A DNA stretch of 6,513 nt, taken from positions 1 to 6,513 of the forward strand of contig JAMOMS010000252.1 of NCBI GenBank assembly GCA_027067015.1. Reading direction: 5' to 3'. Origin of the DNA: Campylobacterales bacterium. Its GTDB lineage: Bacteria > Campylobacterota > Campylobacteria > Campylobacterales > Hydrogenimonadaceae. Below are positions 1 to 5,875 of the stretch, piece by piece (positions within the stretch are counted from its first letter, which is position 1; the number at the start of each line of letters is the position of its first letter). Both the position numbers and the translations under genes were made by a program. The notes beneath the pieces were generated by a model that saw only the letters and a list, made by a program, of their open reading frames with translations, was not told the DNA's origin and made no database searches.

Positions 1-26
1 GCCTCTTCAATGGTAAATCCGCTCAC
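1..26 (-). CDS. ftsZ: Cell division GTPase FtsZ, N-terminal fragment (cut by window edge)
   Basis: Only the first eight codons and part of a ninth are inside the window, reading MSGFTIEE and then probably A. The sequence alone cannot prove identity. The call rests on position: it lies 11 nt after the ftsA stop on the same strand with a strong Shine-Dalgarno, and ftsA-ftsZ is a near-universal gene pair. A short acidic N-terminal tail before the GTPase core is usual for FtsZ. The start is taken as GTG at 26-24, because the overlapping ATG at 28-26 is followed directly by TGA. FtsZ would polymerise into the cytokinetic ring and be tethered to the membrane by the neighbouring FtsA. Another small gene could start here instead, but this is less likely. 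Confidence 0.65.
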
Positions 27-31
27 ATTCG

Positions 32-37
32 CTCCTT
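32..37 (-). promoter_or_regulatory. Shine-Dalgarno of the ftsZ start
   Basis: AAGGAG lies directly after the ftsA stop codon (40-38) and 5 nt before the GTG at 26-24. It decides the start: the only nearby ATG, at 28-26, is followed at once by TGA. Tight packing implies that ftsA and ftsZ share a transcript. Confidence 0.75.
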
Positions 38-1411
38 CTAAAATATCTGGGTCATCCAGTGCCACCACCGGGAGAGTTTGGTTCCAACACCCTCCTGGGT
101 TTCGGGTACGGTCGCCAACGTCTCCTTGATGTCACTTTCGCTCATCGGTTTTTGGGTCTCTTTTAAACTCGTCTCATCCGAGGTCAACGAGGCGGGTTGC
201 GCCTCTCCCTCACTGAGAATCGCGTCGGAATGCTCTTTTCGGTGGAGCATTTTGCGGTTGGAGTCTATTTCATATAATGTATAACGCCCCGCGCTGTAAC
301 CCAGCAGTCCCATCAGGGTGCTGTATCGGGGATCGTTCAAGGCAGAAAAATCGCCTTCAGCCGGATTGGGACGGGCGATACGCACCGGAATATTGTTAAA
401 GATGGCCATGGCCATCTCCCGGATCCCTTCGAGTTTGGTCATGCCGCCGGTCAGGATGATACCCGCGCCGATCTGATCTTTCAAACCGCTTTTTTCCAGC
501 TCTTTGGCCAGAATCATCAACGTCTCCTGCACACGGGCCTGAATGACGCTGTAGACAATCTCCAAAGAGACCTCTTGCGTGGCTTTGTCATCCCCGATCA
601 TGGGTATTTCAATCAGGTCGGTTGAGGGGTTTTTCAGACTGCCAAACTCCAGTTTTATCTTCTCGGCCACATTGAGCGGCGTATGAAGGGCCATGGAGAG
701 GTCGTTGGTGATGTGGTTGGAGCCGACCGCCAGAAAGGAGTTATAGCGGATAGAGTTGCCGGTGTGAATCACCATGTCGCACGTGGAGCCTCCCATGTCA
801 ATCACGCAAGCCCCCAACTCCTTTTCGTCCGAGTTGAGAACGGCGATGGCGGAAGCGTAGCCCGAAAGCACCACGTTCTCAATTTCCAGGCCCGCCGACT
901 TGACCGCCTTTTTGAGGTTATTGAGGCTCGATTTTTGGGTGGTGATAATGTGGGTGTCTACCTCCAGCCGGCCCGCGTTCATACCGATGGGATCTTCTAT
1001 AAACTCCTGATCATCCACCGTAAAATTGTAGGGTAAAACGTGCAGTACCTCATATTCGTTGGGGATGTTGGCGTTATAGAGGGCCGTGTCCATAACCCGT
1101 TTGATCTCGTGAATGCCGATCTCCCTTTCGGGAACATTGACAATGCCCGTACTGCCGACAGAACGGGTGTAGGCGCCGGACATGGAGATAACGGCTCTTT
1201 TGATGTCGGTGCCGGCAACCCGTTGGGCGTCGGCGACTGCGTGCTTGACCGCGCGGGTTGTCAACTCAATGTTGGTGATGGTGCCTTTGCGAACACCTTG
1301 GGATTTTGCCATGCCGGATCCAAGTATATGCAGTGTGTCGCCACGGTATTCCGCCACGGCGGCCGTGACCTTGATGGACCCGATGTCAATGGCAAGAATC
1401 GGTCGGCTCAC
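38..1411 (-). CDS. ftsA: Cell division protein FtsA, actin-like membrane tether for FtsZ
   Basis: FtsA is the actin-family ATPase that anchors FtsZ filaments to the inner membrane and recruits late division proteins. All landmarks are present in 457 residues. The phosphate-1 motif is at about 7-17 (AIDIGSIKVTA). The FtsA-specific 1C domain falls at about 85-160. The phosphate-2 motif is at about 202-213 (CVIDMGGSTCDM), and the adenosine motif at about 319-329 (ILTGGMTKLEG). A hydrophilic, Ser/Thr/Glu-rich linker spans about 385-440. The protein ends in an amphipathic, tryptophan-rich membrane-targeting helix at about 441-457 (KLSRWWHWMTQIF). Length is a little above the roughly 420 residues of E. 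coli FtsA because of the linker. The start is GTG, giving MSRPILAIDIGS, with AAAGGA 6 nt upstream. It overlaps the stop of the upstream chaperone gene by 4 bp (GTGA), so coupling is likely. Identity is very secure. Confidence 0.97.
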   Translation of the reverse strand: MSRPILAIDIGSIKVTAAVAEYRGDTLHILGSGMAKSQGVRKGTITNIELTTRAVKHAVADAQRVAGTDIKRAVISMSGAYTRSVGSTGIVNVPEREIGIHEIKRVMDTALYNANIPNEYEVLHVLPYNFTVDDQEFIEDPIGMNAGRLEVDTHIITTQKSSLNNLKKAVKSAGLEIENVVLSGYASAIAVLNSDEKELGACVIDMGGSTCDMVIHTGNSIRYNSFLAVGSNHITNDLSMALHTPLNVAEKIKLEFGSLKNPSTDLIEIPMIGDDKATQEVSLEIVYSVIQARVQETLMILAKELEKSGLKDQIGAGIILTGGMTKLEGIREMAMAIFNNIPVRIARPNPAEGDFSALNDPRYSTLMGLLGYSAGRYTLYEIDSNRKMLHRKEHSDAILSEGEAQPASLTSDETSLKETQKPMSESDIKETLATVPETQEGVGTKLSRWWHWMTQIF

Positions 1412-2880
1412 TGGTTTTCCTTTAGGAAAATTTCAATCGGATACTTCTGCTCCAGCCGTTTGATCAGCCCGTTTTGCAACAGCGCGGTTTTGAGTTTTGC
1501 GCTGTTTTTGGAAATGAGCGTGTCAAACTTTGACAGTTTGTCATTGTCAAGCAATTGCTGTTCCACGATCTCATAAGCAATCGCTTTTTCACCCAAAACA
1601 ACGGCGTTGCGTTTTTTGTCGCTTGCAAACAGCTCTTCCAGGAAGCGGGCCGTTTCCTCTTTGTCAAGCCCGGGAACGGCTGTCAAACTGTCACGTGTCA
1701 CCCAGTCGGTGCTCTTGGCGTCTTGGAGGTTTTTGGCAGACGCTTTGGCCGTCTCTTCCAGCTTTTTGGTTCGCTCCTGTCGAAGGTAGTCGGCTTTGAC
1801 ATCGTTATATGCCTCTTCAAAGGCTTTGGGTTTGGGGAGGTCGATCTTTTCAACCTTGACAATCAGGTAGCGGCCCTCAACCACTTTGGGCTTGAGGGTG
1901 GTACCCGGCACGGCGCTTTTGACGGCGGCCCACACATCGGGGGTCAACAGCGGGTCTCCTTCGTCAACCGTTTTGACGCTTTGGGGTTTTCGACGTCCCT
2001 TTTTAAGATCAATATAGGCAAGTTGCGCCTTTTTCTTGGCGTGTTTAAGAGCGACCGCTTCGGCGACGCGCTCTTTGACCTTTTCGAGGGGTAGAATCTC
2101 ACCCTTGGCATCGGTGAAGTCGGTGCGGTGCGCTTTGTAGTAGTCGGCTATCTCGCTCTCTTCAGCGTTGCCTTTTTGGGGGGCGACCCAAAGCAGTGCG
2201 AGGGTATAGCGGGTGGGTGTCATGTAGCTGTTTTTGTGCGCTTCCCAGAACTTTTTCAGGGCGGCATCATCGGCGCTGACGGCGATATCGGAAGCTTTGA
2301 AGAACTTGTAGCGGAGTTTGTCGGCCACAAAGAGCGCCGCGCCCACCGCCTCTTTCTCCAGGGCCACGGGGGCAGGAGAAAGAAGCGAGAGGGTCTTTTT
2401 GAGCAGGAGCTCTTTTTTCAGGTTGGCCTCAAAGCTTTTGGGCTTTAGGCGCATCCCCTGCAAAACGGCCAGGTAGGTGGCTTTGTCGAATGTGCCGTTT
2501 TTCTGGAACGCGGGAATGGAAAAGATCGCCTTTTGCACCTCTTCGTCGGTGACGATGATGCCGTGCTCTTTGGCGAAGTTCTCAATAAGGGCCTGGTAGA
2601 CAAGCGACTGAAGCACCTGCTTTTGCAGGCCGAGTTTTTTGGCGGTCGCCTCGTCCAGACTGCCGCCCAGCATCCGGTTGTACTGCTCATAGGTGTTGCG
2701 GTAGGCCTGTTGGAAAGATTCGACGGAGATCTCCACGTCGCCGACCTTGGCGACGTTGTTGCTCATACTGCCGTATTGGTAGGTGCCCCAGCCGACAAAG
2801 CCGGCCCCGACAAACGCGATGGTGCTGATCCAGATGGTGACAACCAGGTATTTGCGGTGCTTTTGCATCCAGGTGATCAT
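1408..2880 (-). CDS. PpiD-like membrane-anchored periplasmic folding factor (SurA-N domain, no clear parvulin domain)
   Basis: This 490-residue protein has a short basic cytoplasmic end (MITWMQKHRK) and one membrane segment at about 11-32, followed by a periplasmic body. Residues 43-170 match the SurA_N chaperone fold of E. coli PpiD closely, for example TDEEVQKAIFSIPAFQKNGT. Two PpiD-type repeats follow at about 207-222 (FWEAHKNSYMTP) and 243-256 (IADYYKAHRTDF). In PpiD the second repeat leads into a parvulin domain. Here it runs into a charged helix (265-300), and no GGD-x-GW-like parvulin signature is visible. The C-terminal half resembles the rest of PpiD in pattern (GRYLIVKVEKID at 336-347). 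Length is below E. coli PpiD (623). It probably acts as a chaperone for newly exported envelope proteins rather than a prolyl isomerase, although databases may name it peptidylprolyl isomerase. It is the first gene of the ftsA-ftsZ operon. The start ATG at 2880 has a modest AAAGG upstream; an internal ATG at codon 5 has none. Confidence 0.88.
   Translation of the reverse strand: MITWMQKHRKYLVVTIWISTIAFVGAGFVGWGTYQYGSMSNNVAKVGDVEISVESFQQAYRNTYEQYNRMLGGSLDEATAKKLGLQKQVLQSLVYQALIENFAKEHGIIVTDEEVQKAIFSIPAFQKNGTFDKATYLAVLQGMRLKPKSFEANLKKELLLKKTLSLLSPAPVALEKEAVGAALFVADKLRYKFFKASDIAVSADDAALKKFWEAHKNSYMTPTRYTLALLWVAPQKGNAEESEIADYYKAHRTDFTDAKGEILPLEKVKERVAEAVALKHAKKKAQLAYIDLKKGRRKPQSVKTVDEGDPLLTPDVWAAVKSAVPGTTLKPKVVEGRYLIVKVEKIDLPKPKAFEEAYNDVKADYLRQERTKKLEETAKASAKNLQDAKSTDWVTRDSLTAVPGLDKEETARFLEELFASDKKRNAVVLGEKAIAYEIVEQQLLDNDKLSKFDTLISKNSAKLKTALLQNGLIKRLEQKYPIEIFLKENQ
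1415..1430 (-). promoter_or_regulatory. Hairpin over the ftsA ribosome-binding site
   Basis: On the minus strand the 16 bases read TTTTCCTAAAGGAAAA. This is a perfect 6-bp inverted repeat with a 4-nt loop, or 7 bp with a 2-nt loop. The AAAGGA that serves as Shine-Dalgarno for the ftsA GTG lies in the loop and 3' arm, 6 nt before the start. The same bases encode the last residues of the upstream protein (FLKEN). A ribosome finishing that gene would melt the stem and expose the site. The repeat is seen directly; the regulatory role is inferred, and the stem is AT-rich and therefore weak. Confidence 0.45.
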
Positions 2881-2934
2881 ATGGCCTGCCTTTACTCAAG
2901 TTCGGGTTATGAGAAAATCTTTTACAAAATCGTG

Positions 2935-2940
2935 TATAAT
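2935..2940 (+). promoter_or_regulatory. Candidate -10 box for the bioA operon
   Basis: A perfect TATAAT preceded by TG (TGTATAAT). The -35 region is poor. If used, transcription would start near 2947 and leave a leader of about 135 nt before bioA. That would place the dyads at 3024-3053 inside the transcribed leader. Confidence 0.4.
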
Positions 2941-3024
2941 TATTTAACTGATTTTATTGAAAACGATATTAATTTCGCATTAAACCAAAGCGCTCCAGCA
3001 CCGAATTTTCCGTGTGTTTCACGT

Positions 3025-3054
3025 TTGTTTACAAAATGTCAAAAAGGTTGACAC
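3025..3054 (+). promoter_or_regulatory. Possible biotin-operator-like dyad upstream of bioA
   Basis: TTGTTTAC at 3025-3032 and GTTGACAC at 3047-3054 are separated by 14 nt. They resemble the BirA operator pattern of TTGTTAAC and GTTAACAA half-sites about 14-16 nt apart, with one and two mismatches. Two tighter dyads share the stretch: TTTGT-TT-ACAAA (3024-3035) and TGTCAA-N5-TTGACA (3037-3053). Position just before a biotin gene fits. Against it, Campylobacterota biotin ligases are, as I recall, usually short forms without a DNA-binding domain. If real, the repressor could be another protein. Confidence 0.25.
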
Positions 3055-3081
3055 CCTGTCAGCTACCGGAGGGAGAAAAAG

Positions 3082-4383
3082 ATGACCAATCAGGCGATGG
3101 CCCAGCGGGATCTGGCCCATATCTGGCACCCCTGTACCCAGATGAAAGATCATGAAAACCTGCCGTTGATTCCGGTCAAAAAGGGTGAGGGCGTTTGGCT
3201 GGAGGATTTTGAGGGGCGCCGTTTTATTGACGGCATCAGCAGTTGGTGGGTCAATCTGTTTGGTCACGCAAATACATATATAACAACAAAACTTGCCGAA
3301 CAGGCGGCTACCCTGGAGCACGTTTTGCTGGCGGGATTTACCCATGAGCCGGCGGTGAGGCTGGCCGAGCGCCTCTGCGCCCTGGCGCCGGAGGGGCTTG
3401 AGAAGCTCTTTTTCGCCGACAACGGTTCCAGCGCCGTGGAGATCGCGTTGAAGATGAGCTACCACGCCCATCTCAATGCCGGCGAGGCGCGGCCCTGGTT
3501 TTTGTCGCTGAGCAACAGTTACCACGGTGAGACCATCGGCGCCTTGTCGGTGGGGGATGTGGCGCTTTACAAAAAGACCTACGAGCCTATTTTGATCCGC
3601 AACCTGCAAACCCCGGTCCCCAAGGGGCCCACCGAGGCGGACGCGCGAGAGGCTGTGGAGGCGCTGGAAGCGGTTTTAAAACGTCGTGGAGAGGAAATCG
3701 CCGCGCTGATTGTGGAGCCGTTGGTGCAGTGTGCCGGCAATATGCATATGTACCATCCCCTTTTCCTTACGCTGGCCAAAGAGGCGTGCGGGCGCTGGGG
3801 CGTGCACTTTATTGCCGACGAGATCGCCGTGGGATTTGGGCGAACCGGTACGATGTTTGCCTGCGAGCAGGCGAATGTACGGCCCGATTTTCTCTGTCTC
3901 TCCAAAGGGTTGACCGGCGGTTTTATGCCGATGGCCGTGGTGTTGACCACCGATGAGATATACGGCCGTTTTTATTGCGATTACCTGGAACAGAAGGCCT
4001 TTTTGCACTCCCACAGCTATAGCGGCAACCCGCTGGGATGCGCCTGCGCCAACGCCGTGCTGGATCTGTTTGAGCAAAGCGACGTTTTGGGCAAAAACGC
4101 CAAAAAAGGTGAGAAAATGGACGGGTGGTTGAGCCGTTTTGCCGATTTGCCGGGGGTGGTGAATGTGCGCCGAAAAGGGATGATCGCAGGGTTTGATTTG
4201 GAAGGGTTTGGGCCGGAAGATCGGGTGAATTTGAAGATTTTTCAAAAATCGCTGGGACGCGGGGCGTTTGTTCGGCCCCTGGGGAACACGGTCTATTTTA
4301 TGCCGCCCTACGTCATAACCGACGGCGAGCTTGAGACGTTGATGGGCGCCGTGTATGAGAGCGTGCGGGAAGTGGTGGTATAA
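3082..4383 (+). CDS. bioA: Adenosylmethionine-8-amino-7-oxononanoate aminotransferase (DAPA synthase)
   Basis: BioA moves an amino group to 7-keto-8-aminopelargonate (KAPA), giving 7,8-diaminopelargonate, the third step from pimeloyl thioester to biotin. It is a cytoplasmic PLP enzyme of aminotransferase class III. The 433 residues match E. coli BioA in length (429). Visible features are WHPCTQM near 15-21, the substrate-site SSWW at 53-56, NGSSAVEIALK at 114-124 in the phosphate-binding region and SYHGE at 146-150. The cofactor Asp is in DEIAVGFGRTG (Asp246), and the Schiff-base lysine is Lys275 in LSKGLTGG. The SSWW motif and overall similarity favour the SAM-using BioA over lysine-using variants, by inference. 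The start ATG has GGAGGG 8 nt upstream. It heads an operon with rsmH, whose ATG overlaps its TAA by one base. Other biotin genes are not in the window. Confidence 0.96.
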   Translation: MTNQAMAQRDLAHIWHPCTQMKDHENLPLIPVKKGEGVWLEDFEGRRFIDGISSWWVNLFGHANTYITTKLAEQAATLEHVLLAGFTHEPAVRLAERLCALAPEGLEKLFFADNGSSAVEIALKMSYHAHLNAGEARPWFLSLSNSYHGETIGALSVGDVALYKKTYEPILIRNLQTPVPKGPTEADAREAVEALEAVLKRRGEEIAALIVEPLVQCAGNMHMYHPLFLTLAKEACGRWGVHFIADEIAVGFGRTGTMFACEQANVRPDFLCLSKGLTGGFMPMAVVLTTDEIYGRFYCDYLEQKAFLHSHSYSGNPLGCACANAVLDLFEQSDVLGKNAKKGEKMDGWLSRFADLPGVVNVRRKGMIAGFDLEGFGPEDRVNLKIFQKSLGRGAFVRPLGNTVYFMPPYVITDGELETLMGAVYESVREVVV

Positions 4384-5345
4384 TGGCGTCAAAAAAGAGG
4401 GACGCGTTGCAGACACCCCACATTCCCGTTTTGCTCCAGGAAACCCTGCGATGTTACGAGACCATGAGCCCCAACGGGCTCTTTATCGACGCGACGTTGG
4501 GGTACGGCGGGCACAGCGAGGCGATTTTGCGCCGGTTTGAAAATATCCGGCTTATCGGTATAGACCGTGACCCGGAGGCGATCGCTTTTTCGACCCGCAG
4601 ACTCGCCCCTTTCAAAGCGCGTTTTAGCGCGGTGCGGGGCGCCTTTTCGGACGTGTTGCCCGATCTTTTGGCCAAGGAGCGTGACGTATGCGGTCTGTTG
4701 GCCGATTTTGGCGTCTCCTCACTGCAGTTAGACAAAAAGGAGCGGGGATTCAGCTTTGAGTCGGACAATCTGGATATGCGCATGGACCCCGATGCCCCTT
4801 TGACGGCTTATGATGTGGTCAACGGCTATGACGCGGAAGCGTTGGGGCGGATCTTTAGGGAGTACGGCGAGAGCAGGGCGTGGCGCAGGGCTGTTGAGGC
4901 GGTATTAGAGGCCAGGAAAAAGGGGGCCATCGAAAGCGGGAAGGCGTTGTCTGAGATTTTGGGCAAAGTTCTGCCCCGTAAAGGCAAGACCAACCCCGCC
5001 ACGCCGCTCTTTCAGGCTATACGTATTGAAGTCAACGACGAGCTGGGCGAGATTACCCGCCTGCTGGATGTGCTGGAAGCGCAACCGCCCAAAGGGGCCG
5101 TGGTGGGGCTTATAACGTTTCACTCCCTTGAAGACAGGCTGGTCAAACAGCGTTTTAAAAAGTGGGCCCAAAGCTGTATCTGCCCGCCCGGCGTGCCCCG
5201 TTGCGTGTGCGGCAACAACCATGCCCTGGGGGAACTGCCGGTCAAAAAGCCCCTTACGGCAACGGCGGAAGAGCTGGAAAACAACCCAAGAAGCCGAAGC
5301 GCCAAACTGCGTTGTTTCAAGTTTTTCAAGGAGGCAAGAGCGTGA
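4383..5345 (+). CDS. rsmH: 16S rRNA (cytosine(1402)-N4)-methyltransferase RsmH
   Basis: RsmH (MraW) uses S-adenosylmethionine to methylate the exocyclic N4 of C1402 in the decoding centre of the 30S subunit. The 320 residues match the family length (E. coli 313). Motifs in order are HIPVLLQE (13-20), the SAM-binding DATLGYGGHSEAIL (36-49), GIDRDPEA (59-66), ADFGVSSLQLD (107-117), RGFSF (121-125), DMRMDP (131-136), a TNPATPLFQAIRIEVNDEL stretch (203-221), ITFHSLEDRLVK (244-255) and the closing NPRSRSAKLR (301-310). A cysteine cluster at 265-276 (CICPPGVPRCVC) is typical of the family. Start and bioA stop overlap as TAATG, and the end overlaps the next gene as GTGA. In many bacteria rsmH opens the dcw cluster just before ftsL, and that local order is kept here. 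Confidence 0.97.
   Translation: MASKKRDALQTPHIPVLLQETLRCYETMSPNGLFIDATLGYGGHSEAILRRFENIRLIGIDRDPEAIAFSTRRLAPFKARFSAVRGAFSDVLPDLLAKERDVCGLLADFGVSSLQLDKKERGFSFESDNLDMRMDPDAPLTAYDVVNGYDAEALGRIFREYGESRAWRRAVEAVLEARKKGAIESGKALSEILGKVLPRKGKTNPATPLFQAIRIEVNDELGEITRLLDVLEAQPPKGAVVGLITFHSLEDRLVKQRFKKWAQSCICPPGVPRCVCGNNHALGELPVKKPLTATAEELENNPRSRSAKLRCFKFFKEARA
5328..5334 (+). promoter_or_regulatory. Shine-Dalgarno that fixes the GTG start of the FtsL-like gene
   Basis: AAGGAGG, a full-strength site inside the last codons of rsmH, lies 7 nt before the GTG at 5342-5344. The reading frame is open much further upstream, to about 5162, but that part reads through rsmH in another frame and is not a real extension. 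This site decides the start. Confidence 0.8.
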
Positions 5346-5668
5346 ACCGTCTATACGGGAAAAGAGGGGTTGTCACATCATCTGATGAGAAGCGCCAACT
5401 CTTTGAGGGGTTACGTCAAAAAGAGGACCCCACAGCCCAGTGGCACTTTTTTTTGTTGGTGATGATTGTGGTGGCGATCGTACTGCTATTGGTTCTGCCC
5501 AAAATCTATCTACGCAACGCCATCTATTATGAAAGCCGGGCTATCGACCGCCTTCAGACCCAATACGGGGCGCTGATGGAAGAGAACCGTCTTTTAAGCA
5601 GGCGGGTTGAGTCGCTGAAGGTTAAAAACCAGATTTTGGATACCATCTACTTTAACCGTATTCGTTGA
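5342..5668 (+). CDS. Small bitopic membrane protein, probable FtsL-type division protein
   Basis: A 108-residue protein with FtsL topology. It has a charged cytoplasmic end (1-33, MNRLYGKRGV...), one strongly hydrophobic membrane helix at about 34-53 (HFFLLVMIVVAIVLLLVL), then a periplasmic helix at about 58-100 with heptad-like spacing of hydrophobics and many charges (IDRLQTQYGALMEENRLL). It ends at TIYFNRIR. FtsL diverges so far that sequence similarity is seldom useful. The call rests on topology, size and position directly after rsmH, where ftsL stands in most dcw clusters. FtsL joins FtsB and FtsQ to activate septal peptidoglycan synthesis. The related FtsB/DivIC (septum formation initiator) family is an alternative. 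It starts at GTG with a 4-bp GTGA overlap with rsmH and a strong AAGGAGG. No ftsI follows, unlike the classical cluster. The gene is certain; the FtsL role is likely but unproven. Confidence 0.8.
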   Translation: MNRLYGKRGVVTSSDEKRQLFEGLRQKEDPTAQWHFFLLVMIVVAIVLLLVLPKIYLRNAIYYESRAIDRLQTQYGALMEENRLLSRRVESLKVKNQILDTIYFNRIR

Positions 5669-5681
5669 AACTCTTTTAACT

Positions 5682-5687
5682 TATAAT
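5682..5687 (+). promoter_or_regulatory. Candidate distal -10 box after the FtsL-like gene
   Basis: TATAAT begins 14 nt past the stop of the FtsL-like gene, with no properly spaced -35 (TTGAAA at 5665-5670 is too close). If active it would start a transcript near 5694, with about 210 nt of leader before the sqr-type gene or a small RNA. Chance occurrence in AT-rich DNA is quite possible. Confidence 0.25.
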
Positions 5688-5714
5688 AAATACAAAAAAA
5701 GCGTAGATCGGTCG

Positions 5715-5743
5715 GCCCTTTGAAGCCTAAAAGATAAGAGGGC
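5715..5743 (+). terminator. Weak candidate terminator of the bioA-rsmH-ftsL operon
   Basis: GCCCTTT (5715-5721) can pair with AGAGGGC (5737-5743) through five Watson-Crick pairs, one G-U and one A-U. The loop is 15 nt, and GTTTATATATAAG follows. The large loop and interrupted T-tract make it weaker than a typical intrinsic terminator. It is the best candidate in the spacer. Confidence 0.3.
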
Positions 5744-5869
5744 GTTTATATATAAGCAAAATAGAATAACCTCTTCAGTAATTTATATTTTTTATAGTCC
5801 GATTTTTAAAAAAAGGGGAAATTACGGTAAAAAACCCCTGATTAAGTTTTCGTTTAAACCGGTACAAAC

Positions 5870-5875
5870 TATAAT
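5870..5875 (+). promoter_or_regulatory. Candidate -10 box of the sqr-type gene
   Basis: A perfect TATAAT 31 nt before the ATG. It predicts a start near 5882 and a leader of about 25 nt that contains the AAAGGAG ribosome site. The -35 position (about 5847-5852, TTTTCG) matches poorly, as is common in Campylobacterota. It implies that this gene is transcribed separately from the division operon. Confidence 0.55.

Larger units (their letters stand above)
2881..3081 (+). promoter_or_regulatory. Divergent intergenic region between the chaperone-ftsA-ftsZ and bioA-rsmH-ftsL operons
   Basis: This 201-bp AT-rich gap has no convincing ORF and must carry promoters for both directions. On the plus strand the best -10 is TATAAT at 2935-2940, without a good -35. 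A weaker alternative is TTGAAA at 2957-2962 with TTAAAC 17 nt later. For the leftward operon the minus strand offers only approximate -10 sequences in the same AT-rich patch (TAATTATACA, 2942-2933), so the two start sites may overlap. A lone -10 with an AT-rich upstream stretch is common for the housekeeping sigma factor in Campylobacterota. Two dyads lie at 3024-3053, described separately. Confidence 0.6.

Noticed and set aside
1524..1548. Inverted repeat TTTGACAG...TTGTCAAG inside the chaperone gene
   Set aside because: It lies in coding sequence for a Lys/Asp/Leu-rich helix (DNDKLSKFD) with no promoter or terminator context.
1555..2094. Open frame of 179 codons on the plus strand inside the chaperone gene
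   Set aside because: It is the reverse shadow of a real gene with conserved PpiD features. No ribosome site or recognisable domain was seen.
3015..3024. TGTTTCACGT, identical to the left part of the ParB site parS
   Set aside because: The right half (TTGTTT) does not match the required GAAACA, so the palindrome is broken. A 10-base half match by chance in an AT-rich spacer is plausible.
3048..3053. Perfect TTGACA -35 box upstream of bioA
   Set aside because: A matching -10 would fall at about 3071, inside the ribosome site and start codon, and none is there. It is better explained as an arm of the TGTCAA/TTGACA dyad.
3676..4416. Long open frame of 246 codons on the minus strand across bioA
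   Set aside because: It is antisense to a certain gene, has no family motif, and its His/Gln/Pro-rich composition is that of a shadow frame in GC-rich coding DNA.
5162..5341. Upstream extension of the FtsL-like frame to a start near 5162
   Set aside because: This part overlaps the conserved C-terminus of rsmH in another frame and has Arg/Pro/Gly-rich shadow composition. The AAGGAGG and GTG at 5342 explain the real start.
5814..5839. AGGGG...CCCCT pair as an intrinsic terminator
   Set aside because: The stem is only 5 bp with a 16-nt loop and an interrupted T-tract after it, too weak to call.
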